Below are positions 35,107 to 42,928 of a stretch of DNA of 64,000 nucleotides, piece after piece. The stretch comes from Arcicella rosea (GTDB lineage: Bacteria > Bacteroidota > Bacteroidia > Cytophagales > Spirosomataceae). The notes beneath the pieces were generated by a model. The model was not told where the DNA came from. It saw only the letters and a list, made by a program, of their open reading frames with translations, and did no database searches. The translations under genes were made by a program, and so were the position numbers. The DNA lies in contig NZ_JACHKT010000004.1 of NCBI RefSeq assembly GCF_014204325.1, forward strand, positions 163,404 through 227,403, written 5' to 3'. Every line of letters starts with the position of its first letter. Position 1 is the stretch's first letter.

Positions 35107-35640
35107 ATGAAAGACGCCATTTTATATTTAGAAGATTTAATAGATAAAGAACTTGAGAATATTGATTTCCATGATTTACAGCTAAAAGTTACTGAGATTC
35201 AGAATTCAGTACTTTTCTTTGATATACACTTACCTAGTCTACAGCAAAAGAAAATTAATAGCTTTTGGGAATTAATTTGCAATCAGCCTACGTATCAAAC
35301 CGATAAATTAATAATAAATGAGAAGATATGGAAAGATAGTACTTATGAGTACCTTGGTTTTTTAGTTTCTTGTTATATTGAATGTCAAGAATATAAAAAC
35401 AATACATTTCATATATCTGATGGACTTCCAGAATCATTTAAAAATAAGAAGTTAGGTAAGAAGATTTTTCAAAGAGTGTTGTGTGAGTTTAAATATATTT
35501 CTATTAACAGGGAAGAAAATAGGGATAACCCAACAGTAGAATATTTAAGAGTATGGGATTCATTAAGAAAAGAATCTAATTATTCATACAGTAAGAATGA
35601 TAACAATAATCTAGAGACTATATCCATCATTATTGGGTAG
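35107..35640 (+). CDS. Hypothetical protein paired with the EEP nuclease
   Basis: I do not recognise this 177-residue protein. It begins with an acidic amphipathic helix (MKDAILYLEDLIDKELENIDFHDLQLK). It has mixed alpha/beta character, no signal peptide, no membrane segment and no catalytic motif I can name, and ends in an asparagine-rich tail (SKNDNNNLETISIIIG). It starts 5 bp after the EEP nuclease stop, so the two are almost surely co-transcribed. Codon use looks more AT-rich than neighbouring housekeeping genes, which might mean recent acquisition. Confidence 0.65.
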   Translation: MKDAILYLEDLIDKELENIDFHDLQLKVTEIQNSVLFFDIHLPSLQQKKINSFWELICNQPTYQTDKLIINEKIWKDSTYEYLGFLVSCYIECQEYKNNTFHISDGLPESFKNKKLGKKIFQRVLCEFKYISINREENRDNPTVEYLRVWDSLRKESNYSYSKNDNNNLETISIIIG

Positions 35641-35727
35641 AAGATTATAAAGTTATTATTTCCTTCAAAAAAGTATGCTTATGCTTATACACTAAATATT
35701 TCACAGAATCACAAAACGTAAACCTCA

Positions 35728-35757
35728 CAAAAAAAGCCCCAGAGTTTGGAGCTTTTT
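35728..35757 (-). terminator. Rho-independent terminator of the cys genes
   Basis: On the minus strand, AAAAAGCTCCA pairs with TGGGGCTTTTT and a T-run follows, 22 bp beyond the cysN stop. Imperfect pairing (bulge/wobble) but well placed. Confidence 0.7.
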
Positions 35758-35779
35758 CATTATCATCAAATCTTTATTC

Positions 35780-37024
35780 CTATAAAACAAAGCCAACGCC
35801 AACGGTTGAATTTGTTTGGTCGTCCACTAAAATAAAGGCTCCGTTTGCAGGGTTGTATTCGTATTTATCTGCAAAAATTGGTTTCGCAGTTTTTAATACG
35901 ATTTCTCCAATTTCGTTCAATTTCAATTCCGAAACGGCATCTACAATCGTGTCTTGATTCACTACGTCAATCTTATTATTCAAAGCAATTACTTTTGCTT
36001 TTGAATCATTGATACCGTGTTGAAGAATATATGTTTTGCCCGAAATCAATGGTTTTGAATCCATCCAACAAATTCTTGCGGTGATTTCTTTCAATGGTTC
36101 AAGTGTTGAAGTTGACTTCACCAACATATTACCACGAGAAACATCTACGTCAGTTTCTAAAGTAATTACTACTGATTCTTTTGCTCCTGCTTTTTCTAAT
36201 TGCGTACCGAATTTTTCAATCGTGGCAATTTTAGAATTTTGTCCCGTTGGTAAAACCGTAATTTCATCTCCAACCGAGAAAGAACCACTGGAAATTTTAC
36301 CTGCATAACCTCTGTAATCGTGGAATTCTTCTGTTTTAGGACGAACTACAAATTGTACTGGGAAACGTGCTGGCTTTTTGATTTCGTCGAAATTAGTTTC
36401 TTCTAATTCTTCCAACAAAGGTGCTCCTGTAAACCAAGGCATTTCTGTTGATTGCGTAGAAAGGTTTTGTCCGTACAAAGAAGACATCGGGATAAAAGTA
36501 ATTTCTTGTCCTTCAAAAGATACTTTATCAGCCAACGCTTGAACAGCATCTTTGATTTCGTTGAAACGTTCTTCTGAATATCCCACTAAATCCATTTTGT
36601 TCACACATACAATTACTTTCGGAATACGAAGCATTGATGAAATGAAAAAATGACGAAAAGTTTGTTCTAATACACCGTTACGAGCATCCACCAAAATCAT
36701 AGAAACCTTTGTGTTTGAAGCACCAGTAACCATGTTACGAGTATATTCAAAGTGACCGGGCGTATCTGCGATGATGTATTTACGTTTTGGAGTCGAGAAA
36801 TAAATATTGGCAACGTCGATAGTGATACCCTGTTCACGTTCGGCGATAAGTCCATCCGTTAATAAAGAAAGGTCTAAAAAGTCTAAACCTTTACGTTTTG
36901 AAGCCGCTTCAAGTGCTTCAATTTTATCACGAGTGATTGATTTTGTTTCGTATAAAAGTCGTCCGATGAGGGTACTTTTCCCATCATCCACCGAACCTGC
37001 TGTTGCTATTCTAAGTATGTCCAT
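35780..37024 (-). CDS. cysN: Sulfate adenylyltransferase subunit 1 (GTPase)
   Basis: CysN is the regulatory GTPase that drives ATP sulfurylase (CysD) to make APS from sulfate and ATP. The 414-residue protein has the EF-Tu-like G motifs: TAGSVDDGKSTLIGRLLY (G1), REQGITIDVA (G2), ADTPGH (G3) and CVNKMDL (G4), followed by two beta-barrel domains. It is shorter than E. coli CysN (475) and lacks a fused APS kinase. It is the last gene of cysH-cysD-cysN, 95 bp after cysD, with an inverted GAGTGATT repeat in the gap. Confidence 0.94.
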   Translation of the reverse strand: MDILRIATAGSVDDGKSTLIGRLLYETKSITRDKIEALEAASKRKGLDFLDLSLLTDGLIAEREQGITIDVANIYFSTPKRKYIIADTPGHFEYTRNMVTGASNTKVSMILVDARNGVLEQTFRHFFISSMLRIPKVIVCVNKMDLVGYSEERFNEIKDAVQALADKVSFEGQEITFIPMSSLYGQNLSTQSTEMPWFTGAPLLEELEETNFDEIKKPARFPVQFVVRPKTEEFHDYRGYAGKISSGSFSVGDEITVLPTGQNSKIATIEKFGTQLEKAGAKESVVITLETDVDVSRGNMLVKSTSTLEPLKEITARICWMDSKPLISGKTYILQHGINDSKAKVIALNNKIDVVNQDTIVDAVSELKLNEIGEIVLKTAKPIFADKYEYNPANGAFILVDDQTNSTVGVGFVL

Positions 37025-37030
37025 TTTTCT

Positions 37031-37116
37031 ATTGAGTGAATGGTGATTGAGTGATTGAGTGATTTTATTTGAATATTAACTATTCACTCAATCACTAACT
37101 CGCTCAATCACTCAAT
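37031..37116. repeat. ATTGAGTGATTGAGTGATT inverted repeat in the cysD-cysN gap
   Basis: GTGATTGAGTGATTGAGTGA on one side and TCACTCAATCACTAACTCGC with TCAATCACTCAATT on the other are imperfect reverse complements built of the words GATTGAGT and ACTCAATC. The structure fills the whole 95-bp gap and could set the cysD:cysN ratio by mRNA processing, or be a neutral repeat. Confidence 0.6.
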
Positions 37117-37119
37117 TAA

Positions 37120-38061
37120 TTAAAAGTATCCTTGTTGCTTACGTTTTTCCATGGCTGCTTCCGAGCGTTTGTCGTCGATTCTGGCACCACGTTCAGAGAT
37201 TTCTGCGGAAAGAATTTCGCCGATAATATCGTCTAATTCAATCGCTTCAGAAGCGACGGCAGCAGTACAAGTCATATCACCAACAGTACGGAAACGAACG
37301 GTTTCTTCAAAAGGAATTTCGTCTGCATCTTTATTCAAGAATTCAGAATCAGCCCAAAGCATTCCATCACGTTGGATTACTTGGCGTTTGTGCGAATAAT
37401 AAATAGAAGGAATTGCCATTTCTTCTTCTTTGATATAATTCCAAACGTCTAATTCTGTCCAGTTTGAAATCGGGAATACTCTTACGTTTTCACCAATCGC
37501 AATACGACCATTCAACATATCAAATAATTCTGGGCGTTGGCGTTTTGCATCCCACTGACCAAAATCATCACGTACTGAGAAAATACGTTCTTTGGCACGA
37601 GCTTTTTCTTCATCACGTCTTGCTCCACCGATACAAGCATCGAATTTGAATTCTTCGATAGCATCTAATAAAGTAACCGTTTGTAAAGCATTACGAGAAG
37701 CATATTTTCCAGATTCTTCTTTTACTTTTCCTTGGTTGATAGAATCTTGTACATAGCGTACAATTAATTCTGCACCCGTTTCTTTGGCTAACCAATCACG
37801 AAATTCAACGGTTTCAGGGAAATTATGTCCTGTATCAACGTGGAGTAATGGGAAGGGGATTTTGCCGGGATAAAAAGCTTTTTGGGCTAAACGCACCAAA
37901 GTAATAGAATCTTTCCCGCCAGAAAACAAAAGTACTGGTTTCTCGAACTGAGCAACCACTTCACGCATAATATAGATTGCTTCGTCTTCTAACTCACGAG
38001 GGAAAAAACCGAATTTCGGAACAGAAACTTCTGAACTCGGATTTTTTAAATTATCAACCAT
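37120..38061 (-). CDS. cysD: Sulfate adenylyltransferase subunit 2
   Basis: CysD is the catalytic ATP sulfurylase subunit: sulfate + ATP gives APS + PPi. The 313-residue PP-loop protein shows LLFSGGKDSITLVRLAQKAF (PP-loop) near residue 44, LLHVDTGHNFPETVEFRDWL, and GGARRDEEKARAKERIFSVR, all hallmarks of CysD, and ends with the basic tail RSEAAMEKRKQQGYF typical of the family. It works as a heterodimer with CysN, encoded directly downstream. A 140-bp gap with an AGCT-type phrase separates it from cysH. Confidence 0.95.
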   Translation of the reverse strand: MVDNLKNPSSEVSVPKFGFFPRELEDEAIYIMREVVAQFEKPVLLFSGGKDSITLVRLAQKAFYPGKIPFPLLHVDTGHNFPETVEFRDWLAKETGAELIVRYVQDSINQGKVKEESGKYASRNALQTVTLLDAIEEFKFDACIGGARRDEEKARAKERIFSVRDDFGQWDAKRQRPELFDMLNGRIAIGENVRVFPISNWTELDVWNYIKEEEMAIPSIYYSHKRQVIQRDGMLWADSEFLNKDADEIPFEETVRFRTVGDMTCTAAVASEAIELDDIIGEILSAEISERGARIDDKRSEAAMEKRKQQGYF

Positions 38062-38091
38062 ATTTATTAATATTTATTAATTCTTTGATTA

Positions 38092-38123
38092 TTAGCTATT
38101 AGCAGTGAGCTTTAAGCTATGAG
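38092..38123. repeat. AGCT-rich intergenic phrase, locus 3
   Basis: TTAGCTATTAGCAGTGAGCT and TTAAGCTATGAGA share the words of the repeats at 1835 and 52585. It lies in the cysH-cysD gap. Confidence 0.5.
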
Positions 38124-38201
38124 ATTTTTATTATATATAATCAAGCAATCTTAGTTATCTTAAATTGTAAATTATTGAAAGCCACAATTCACAACTCATC
38201 A

Positions 38202-38897
38202 CTAACTATGTAGTCCACATTCTTTTTGTGAAGCTTCCCACCACCAACGACCAGCACGTGGATGTTCACCTTCTTGAATAGCTCTGGTACATGGGGCACA
38301 ACCGATAGAAATAAAACCTTTTCTGTGCAAAGGACTGTCGGGTACTCTGTTTTCTTTGATATAAGCCAAAACGTCTTCGTAAGTCCAGTGAATCAATGGA
38401 TTGAATTTAATCACATTATTGTTGGCATCCCATTCTACAACTTCCATATCCGAACGGTTTTCAGATTGTTCTGAACGCAAACCAGTAATCCAGATTTCAG
38501 CCCCAGCCAAAGCTCTTTTCAAAGGTTCAATCTTACGAATTCCACAACATTCTTTACGGTTTTCCACAGAAAAGTAAAAACTATTAAAACCTTTTTCTTT
38601 TACTAAAGCTTCTACTTTTGCAGTGTTCGGGAAGTAGGTTTCAAATTCTTTACCGTACTTGTTTTTGGTAGTATCCATCAACTCGTAAGTTTCTTGAAAC
38701 AAACGACCAGTATCTAGGGTAAAGACTTTGATGTTGATATTATTTTTGAAAATTGCATCGGTAATTACTTGGTCTTCTTGACCAAACGATGAAGAAAAAA
38801 CTACGTTTCCATAGTTTTCAGCCATGTAACTAAGCCCTTCTGTAAGCGAAAGACCTTCTAAGGCTTGTTTTAATTGACTTAAATCTGACATAAGCAA
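38202..38897 (-). CDS. cysH: Assimilatory adenylyl-sulfate (APS) reductase, Fe-S type
   Basis: This thioredoxin-linked enzyme reduces activated sulfate to sulfite. The 231-residue protein has the PP-loop variant FSSSFGQEDQV and the catalytic cysteine in KECGLHS (C227). It also carries the two cysteine pairs C117-C118 (RKECCGIRK) and C200/C203 (GCAPCTRA) that hold a [4Fe-4S] cluster. The cluster marks APS-using rather than PAPS-using enzymes, which agrees with the absence of a cysC kinase here. Either ATG (38897 or 38891) could be used. It leads the cys cluster and has a long, structured upstream region. Confidence 0.93.
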   Translation of the reverse strand: MLMSDLSQLKQALEGLSLTEGLSYMAENYGNVVFSSSFGQEDQVITDAIFKNNINIKVFTLDTGRLFQETYELMDTTKNKYGKEFETYFPNTAKVEALVKEKGFNSFYFSVENRKECCGIRKIEPLKRALAGAEIWITGLRSEQSENRSDMEVVEWDANNNVIKFNPLIHWTYEDVLAYIKENRVPDSPLHRKGFISIGCAPCTRAIQEGEHPRAGRWWWEASQKECGLHS

Positions 38898-39033
38898 TCC
38901 TGAATTTTATCCTCTATTTTGAGCTTAACAAAATTTCATCTCGCTTAGTTACACTTGGCAAACTATTCAGCTTTTAGACTTGTTTATCCATTAGCAAATA
39001 GTTTAATTATTGGTAGCTAAGTTATTAGGAGTG

Positions 39034-39102
39034 CAAAGTTAGACAAAGTCTATTAAAAAAAACATATAAAGTCTATTAATTGGGTAGATTTTGTCTAAAA
39101 TA
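39034..39102 (-). promoter_or_regulatory. cysH promoter box and GTCTA repeat cluster
   Basis: On the minus strand the -7 box TAACTTTG lies at 39034-39041, giving a leader of about 130 nt. Overlapping and upstream of it, AAAGTCTATTAA occurs twice (39045 and 39068) and GTCTA a third time (39093), spaced 23 and 22 bp, and TTAGACAAA/TTTGTCTAA frames the block as an inverted repeat. This looks like an operator cluster for a sulfur regulator. The regulator is not in the window. Confidence 0.5.
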
Positions 39103-39195
39103 TTTTTAAACTAAAAAAAGTAATGTATTTCTAAATCTGTTATCTTTAAAACAAATCCATCTTTGTTTATAAGCATACCTAAATCATAAATCTGT

Positions 39196-39891
39196 ATGAA
39201 TCAGGCACTTGTATCCTATTTTGAAAAGACTGAGAATCACAGTCGTGTGTCGGGAATGAGTTTAAAGGATTTAAAGAGCCTTGTCCGTCAGGGAGAGAAC
39301 CTTCAACTTGAGTTTAAACTAAAAGCAAACCATCCTGAAAAAATTGTTCGTGAAGTTGTTGCCTTTGCTAATACCAAAGGAGGTACTTTATTGATTGGTG
39401 TTGGAGATGACAAAAGTATTCCGGGACTAAAATTTGTAGATGAAGATGAGTATATTTTGGTGCGAGCGATAGAACGAAACTGCTTCCCTCCTATTGCTTA
39501 CGATATTGAACGCATCAGTGTAACCGACGACCGTGAAGTATTAGTCATTACCATTCCTAAAAGCAAGAAGAAACCCCATTATGTACAGCTAGAAACCGAA
39601 GAAATGGGAAAAGCTTATGTTAGAGTCGCTGACCGTTCGGTACAAGCAAGTAAAGAAATGAAACAAATTTTGAGACGTGAAAACGAAGAAGGAATTCAGT
39701 TCAGTTTTGGAGAGAAAGAGAAAGTATTGATGACTTATCTATCAGTCAACAAACAAATCACCTTAGCTGAATTTGCTAAAATTGCGAGTATTCCACCTTG
39801 GCTGGCTTCAAGAACACTCGTTTTACTTGTTTTGGCGAATGTGCTAAAAATTCAAGCACATGAAACAGCTGATTGGTACTCAGTCGCTTAA
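39196..39891 (+). CDS. AlbA_2/Schlafen-type nucleic-acid-binding domain protein
   Basis: The 231-residue protein has an AlbA_2 domain (about 22-150): LVRQGENLQLEFKLKANHPEKIVREVVAFANTKGG, the GTLLIGVGDDKSIPG turn, and YVRVADRSVQASKEMKQIL. A C-terminal winged-helix-like region follows (FGEKEKVLMTYLSVNKQITLAEFAKIASIPPWLASRTLVLLVLANVLKI). Such proteins are usually annotated as transcriptional regulators or 'ATP-binding proteins', and the role is unknown. It is divergent from cysH, so it could regulate the cys genes, but this is inference. Its stop overlaps the convergent barrel gene by 4 bp. Confidence 0.82.
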   Translation: MNQALVSYFEKTENHSRVSGMSLKDLKSLVRQGENLQLEFKLKANHPEKIVREVVAFANTKGGTLLIGVGDDKSIPGLKFVDEDEYILVRAIERNCFPPIAYDIERISVTDDREVLVITIPKSKKKPHYVQLETEEMGKAYVRVADRSVQASKEMKQILRRENEEGIQFSFGEKEKVLMTYLSVNKQITLAEFAKIASIPPWLASRTLVLLVLANVLKIQAHETADWYSVA

Positions 39892-40553
39892 TACAAATCT
39901 TTTGTTTCATAATATGGAGCTTGCGTTGGTACTTCAATTACAGGTGGTTTCCACATAATTTTTCTTCCAAATTTAAAAGTAAAACCTGCACTAAAACTGA
40001 ATATATTCGACAAGCCTGCATTGCCATATACAATTCCTGTATGCTTTACTTTTAAGAATAAGCCTAATCTGTCGGCATTTTCTTGAAACTGAATGCCTAA
40101 ACTGGGTGAAAATCCCCAATTGATAGAACTTCCAGCAGGTATATTTTTGGCAAAAGACAGATAATTTGGGTCGATTTGTGTTTGATAACTCGTAAAATAA
40201 GCACCAGTTTCTAATCCAACAAAAGGCTTAATAAACTTTTTGTTCCAGATGTAATATTCTGCCCCGAAGGAAACAGGAACAACATCTTTGTAATAATATC
40301 CGTAAATTTTAGTGCTATAATCAAACCTCGATTGTACAGCCAAGGTTACTCTCATTTTATTAATACCAGAGTAAGCTGTGAGTTTCCATTTTTCGGTGAG
40401 GTGTTTACGCAAACTGATGTCTATACCCGAACCTGTATAAGCACCGTCTTCACCAAAACTTGGTTCTGTTACATAGCTCAATCCACTACTTACCTGAATT
40501 TGTGCTTGTGATAAAAAAGGGAAGAATATCAAAATAAGTATCAGTCTTTTCAT
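39888..40553 (-). CDS. Outer-membrane beta-barrel protein
   Basis: The 221-residue protein has a signal peptide (MKRLILILIFFPFLSQAQ) and a run of amphipathic strands: GSGIDISLRKHLTEKWKLTAYSGINKMRVTLA, VVPVSFGAEYYIWNKKFIKPFVGLETGAYF, and FSPSLGIQFQENADRLGLFLKVKHTG. The last barrel strand FSAGFTFKFGRK is followed by a short periplasmic tail rich in prolines (MWKPPVIEVPTQAPYYE). It is an OmpW/OprF-like small barrel of unknown function. No partner genes are apparent. Confidence 0.75.
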   Translation of the reverse strand: MKRLILILIFFPFLSQAQIQVSSGLSYVTEPSFGEDGAYTGSGIDISLRKHLTEKWKLTAYSGINKMRVTLAVQSRFDYSTKIYGYYYKDVVPVSFGAEYYIWNKKFIKPFVGLETGAYFTSYQTQIDPNYLSFAKNIPAGSSINWGFSPSLGIQFQENADRLGLFLKVKHTGIVYGNAGLSNIFSFSAGFTFKFGRKIMWKPPVIEVPTQAPYYETKDLY

Positions 40554-40750
40554 ATTCAGTTCGGTTTATTTATAATCAACGAATATACAACTTTTTTATA
40601 TTGCTAGTTTTCTGACTGTCAATTATTTGAGTGGTATATATTGAATATTTCTTCCTATAAAAATGAAAAGCGTAAAAGAAGGCGTTATTTGGTGGAATTT
40701 CATCATCTAATGGATGTCAACTTATTTCAAGTCTAAACAAATAACACACA

Positions 40751-41353
40751 TTAAATTTCAATCGTTTCGAGGCTGTCAGTATAATAAAAATGATTTAAAA
40801 CCATTTCTAACGCAAGCTCTATCGCTTTGTTGATGGGGTATTGTTCTTGACTTAGCGAATAGTCTATCGCTGATAGTTTTGAATGATAATAACTTATTTG
40901 TGGCACTAACATTCCTGCTTCTGCTTGTTGCGTAAGTTCCTGATAAGGTAAAGGATAAGCTGTTTTAATTTCTTTACAAGTAACCATTTCTGGTTTGTTT
41001 TCTTTGTTTCTTCTAAAAGAGAAACCAAAAAGGCGACAAATCATGGCTCTATAAGTATAATCGCTACAACCTCCATTGTTTAAAGGAGTTAATGCAGGTT
41101 TATACAACATACAAACATCCGTTTGAGAATTGTTTACCAATTCATCATAAAAAAGCTCGGCTTTGTTTTCTTGATAAAGATGATAAGCGAAGGGAAGAAG
41201 TTCTAAGATAGTTGCTCCAACATTTGGCGACTTACAACAGTTAGAACAGCCACTTAAACACGACAGTCCACTTTTTGCTTGTAAATTAGCCAAATCGGCA
41301 TTTAGCTCGGTATAAAAATTTGTTACAGCATTTACTTTTTCAGCTAGCCTCAT
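40751..41353 (-). CDS. YkgJ-family cysteine-cluster protein
   Basis: The 200-residue protein has the CxxCxxC-type cluster LSCLSGCSNCCKSPNVGATILELLPFAYHL near residue 33 and a later cysteine motif CMLYKPALTPLNNGGCSDYTYRAMICRLFGF. Together they are the metal-binding cysteines of the YkgJ/Fli_cluster family, which are thought to hold a zinc or Fe-S site. Function is unknown. There is no signal peptide. A perfect 10-bp-stem hairpin (41367-41390) lies 13 bp before the start codon and may control expression. Confidence 0.83.
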   Translation of the reverse strand: MRLAEKVNAVTNFYTELNADLANLQAKSGLSCLSGCSNCCKSPNVGATILELLPFAYHLYQENKAELFYDELVNNSQTDVCMLYKPALTPLNNGGCSDYTYRAMICRLFGFSFRRNKENKPEMVTCKEIKTAYPLPYQELTQQAEAGMLVPQISYYHSKLSAIDYSLSQEQYPINKAIELALEMVLNHFYYTDSLETIEI

Positions 41354-41366
41354 TCCGTTTCCTCAT

Positions 41367-41390
41367 TAGGGTTAAAAATATTTAACCCTA
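41367..41390 (-). promoter_or_regulatory. Perfect hairpin/operator just upstream of the YkgJ-type gene
   Basis: TAGGGTTAAA and TTTAACCCTA form a perfect 10-bp inverted repeat with a 4-nt AATA loop, 13 bp before the ATG at 41353. It could be a dyad operator or an mRNA stem close to the ribosome-binding region. Confidence 0.5.
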
Positions 41391-41591
41391 TACGTATATT
41401 TACGGAAAGCTCTGGCTACGATGTAAGGTAGGTAGAATAGCTGATAATTCAAGCCTATAAAATTTATAAAGATTGCCTTACTCATCTTCTATTCTTAAAT
41501 AGGTGTCTGAACAGCAATTATGAAAAGTATCAGTATAGCCAATGGTCATTAAAGAAAGCAAAGCGACTTGGATAGCATAAAATACTCTTAG
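41391..41591. other. Intergenic region without a recognised gene
   Basis: Between the YkgJ-type gene and element copy 2 I see no credible ORF, no strong terminator and no repeat related to the other families. Confidence 0.5.
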
Positions 41592-41829
41592 AAACATGAG
41601 TCATACCGAATTTTCTCCTAAAATAGCGAGTTTTAGAAGATTTAAAAGTTTTTTGGATTTGTTCTCGTCCTTACTTTTTGTCTTGATACAAAAAGTAACA
41701 AAAAAATCAAGAATTCCTAAACTCGCTTCGCTCAAACAGTAGGAATTCGTTGCCTATCAATCACAAAAAGCGGTCGAAGAACTAATTTCAACCGCTTTTT
41801 TGTGATTTAAAAATTCGGGATGACTCATG
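41592..41829 (+). mobile_element. MITE-like inverted-repeat element, copy 2
   Basis: Same layout as the element at 10736: terminal repeats start AAACATGAGTCATACCG and end CGGGATGACTCATG, with three internal hairpins. Against copy 1 the first hairpin changes from ...TTGC/GCAA... to ...TTGT/ACAA..., and the third from ...CATA/TATG... to ...CACA/TGTG..., both keeping the pairing. It lies between the YkgJ-type gene and the epimerase gene, whose stop it nearly touches. Confidence 0.78.
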
Positions 41830-41843
41830 CAAAATCAATATCA

Positions 41844-42905
41844 TTACTTCAATACATAAGCCAAGGCTTCTTCGTTTTCAGTAATCCATTCTGTGATTTC
41901 AGTCACAATTTGTTTCATTGAAATTTCAGGTTTCCAACCTGTTAAAGCTGTTACTTTTGTATTGTCTGTTACGTACAAACGAATATCCGCCGCACGATTT
42001 TCAGCTACTTTACTAATTGGAATGGTTTTGCCTGTTACTTCTTGGCAAATTTGAGTAAGTTCTTGTAAAGAAGCACTTACTTCAACACCTCCACCAGCAT
42101 TCAGTATTTCTCCGTTTACTTTATCAATATTATGTAATTGGAAATCTATCAAACGATATAAATCTTTTACGTGCAACATATCACGAGTTTGGCGACCAGA
42201 ACCACCATAACCAATGTATGCTAATTGCTGTTGCCAGTAATGTTTTGCCACCCAAAGTACCATTACACCTTGGTCAATTTTACCCATTTGCCAAGGACCA
42301 GTCAATACTCCACAACGGTTGATAACGGTTTTCATGCCGTAAAACTCATTGTATTCATGAATCATTAATTCAGAAGCCAATTTTGTTGCTCCGTACAATG
42401 ACCTTGCCCCATCCAATGGAAAATTCTCTGCAATACCTTTTGAAGACACACCTGGAACTGATTGTTCATCTGAAAGCACAAAACGGGTTTCTGCTTCTTC
42501 AAAATTCAATTTTTCAATCGCTTTAATTGGGTAAATTCTACTTGTAGATAAAAATATAAAAGCAGCTCCGCACTTTTTAGTATAGTTTAAACAATTGATT
42601 GTTCCTACTAAATTGGTATTAATCAAATAGTCTGGAGTTCCTTCCAAACCTGCTAAAACTGACGGTTCTGCGGAAGATTCAATGACAAAATCCACGATTG
42701 GCAAAGCATCAAAATCTTCTTTATTACGGATGTCTCCGTGAACGAAAATAGCACCAGCTTTTGCTAAACGAGGCAGATTCAATTCTGAACCTTTGCGTTT
42801 TAAATTATCCAAACAAATTACTTCGTATGAAGGATAATTAGTTTTAATATTAATGGCGAGCGAAGAACCTACAAAACCTGCTCCACCTGTGATAAGAATT
42901 TTCAA
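41844..42905 (-). CDS. NAD-dependent sugar epimerase/dehydratase (extended SDR)
   Basis: The 353-residue protein has the extended short-chain dehydrogenase pattern: NAD site MKILITGGAGFVGSSLAINI, then LSTSRIYPI, and the active-site YxxxK in GARSLYGATKLASELMIHEY. The substrate-binding half includes GGSGRQTRDMLHVKDLYRLIDFQL. It resembles CDP-paratose/tyvelose 2-epimerase-like and other nucleotide-sugar epimerases, but the sugar cannot be named. It starts 23 bp after kup on the same strand, so it is probably co-transcribed. It may serve surface polysaccharide synthesis. Confidence 0.88.
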   Translation of the reverse strand: MKILITGGAGFVGSSLAINIKTNYPSYEVICLDNLKRKGSELNLPRLAKAGAIFVHGDIRNKEDFDALPIVDFVIESSAEPSVLAGLEGTPDYLINTNLVGTINCLNYTKKCGAAFIFLSTSRIYPIKAIEKLNFEEAETRFVLSDEQSVPGVSSKGIAENFPLDGARSLYGATKLASELMIHEYNEFYGMKTVINRCGVLTGPWQMGKIDQGVMVLWVAKHYWQQQLAYIGYGGSGRQTRDMLHVKDLYRLIDFQLHNIDKVNGEILNAGGGVEVSASLQELTQICQEVTGKTIPISKVAENRAADIRLYVTDNTKVTALTGWKPEISMKQIVTEITEWITENEEALAYVLK

Positions 42906-42928
42906 GATGTTTATGTATAAATTAAGGT

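Noticed and set aside
38898..39034. SAM-type riboswitch in the cysH leader
   Set aside because: None of the conserved SAM-I core segments (for example the AGAGA/GAUGAAACC-like parts) or other SAM classes could be recognised; only an unstructured-looking leader is supported.
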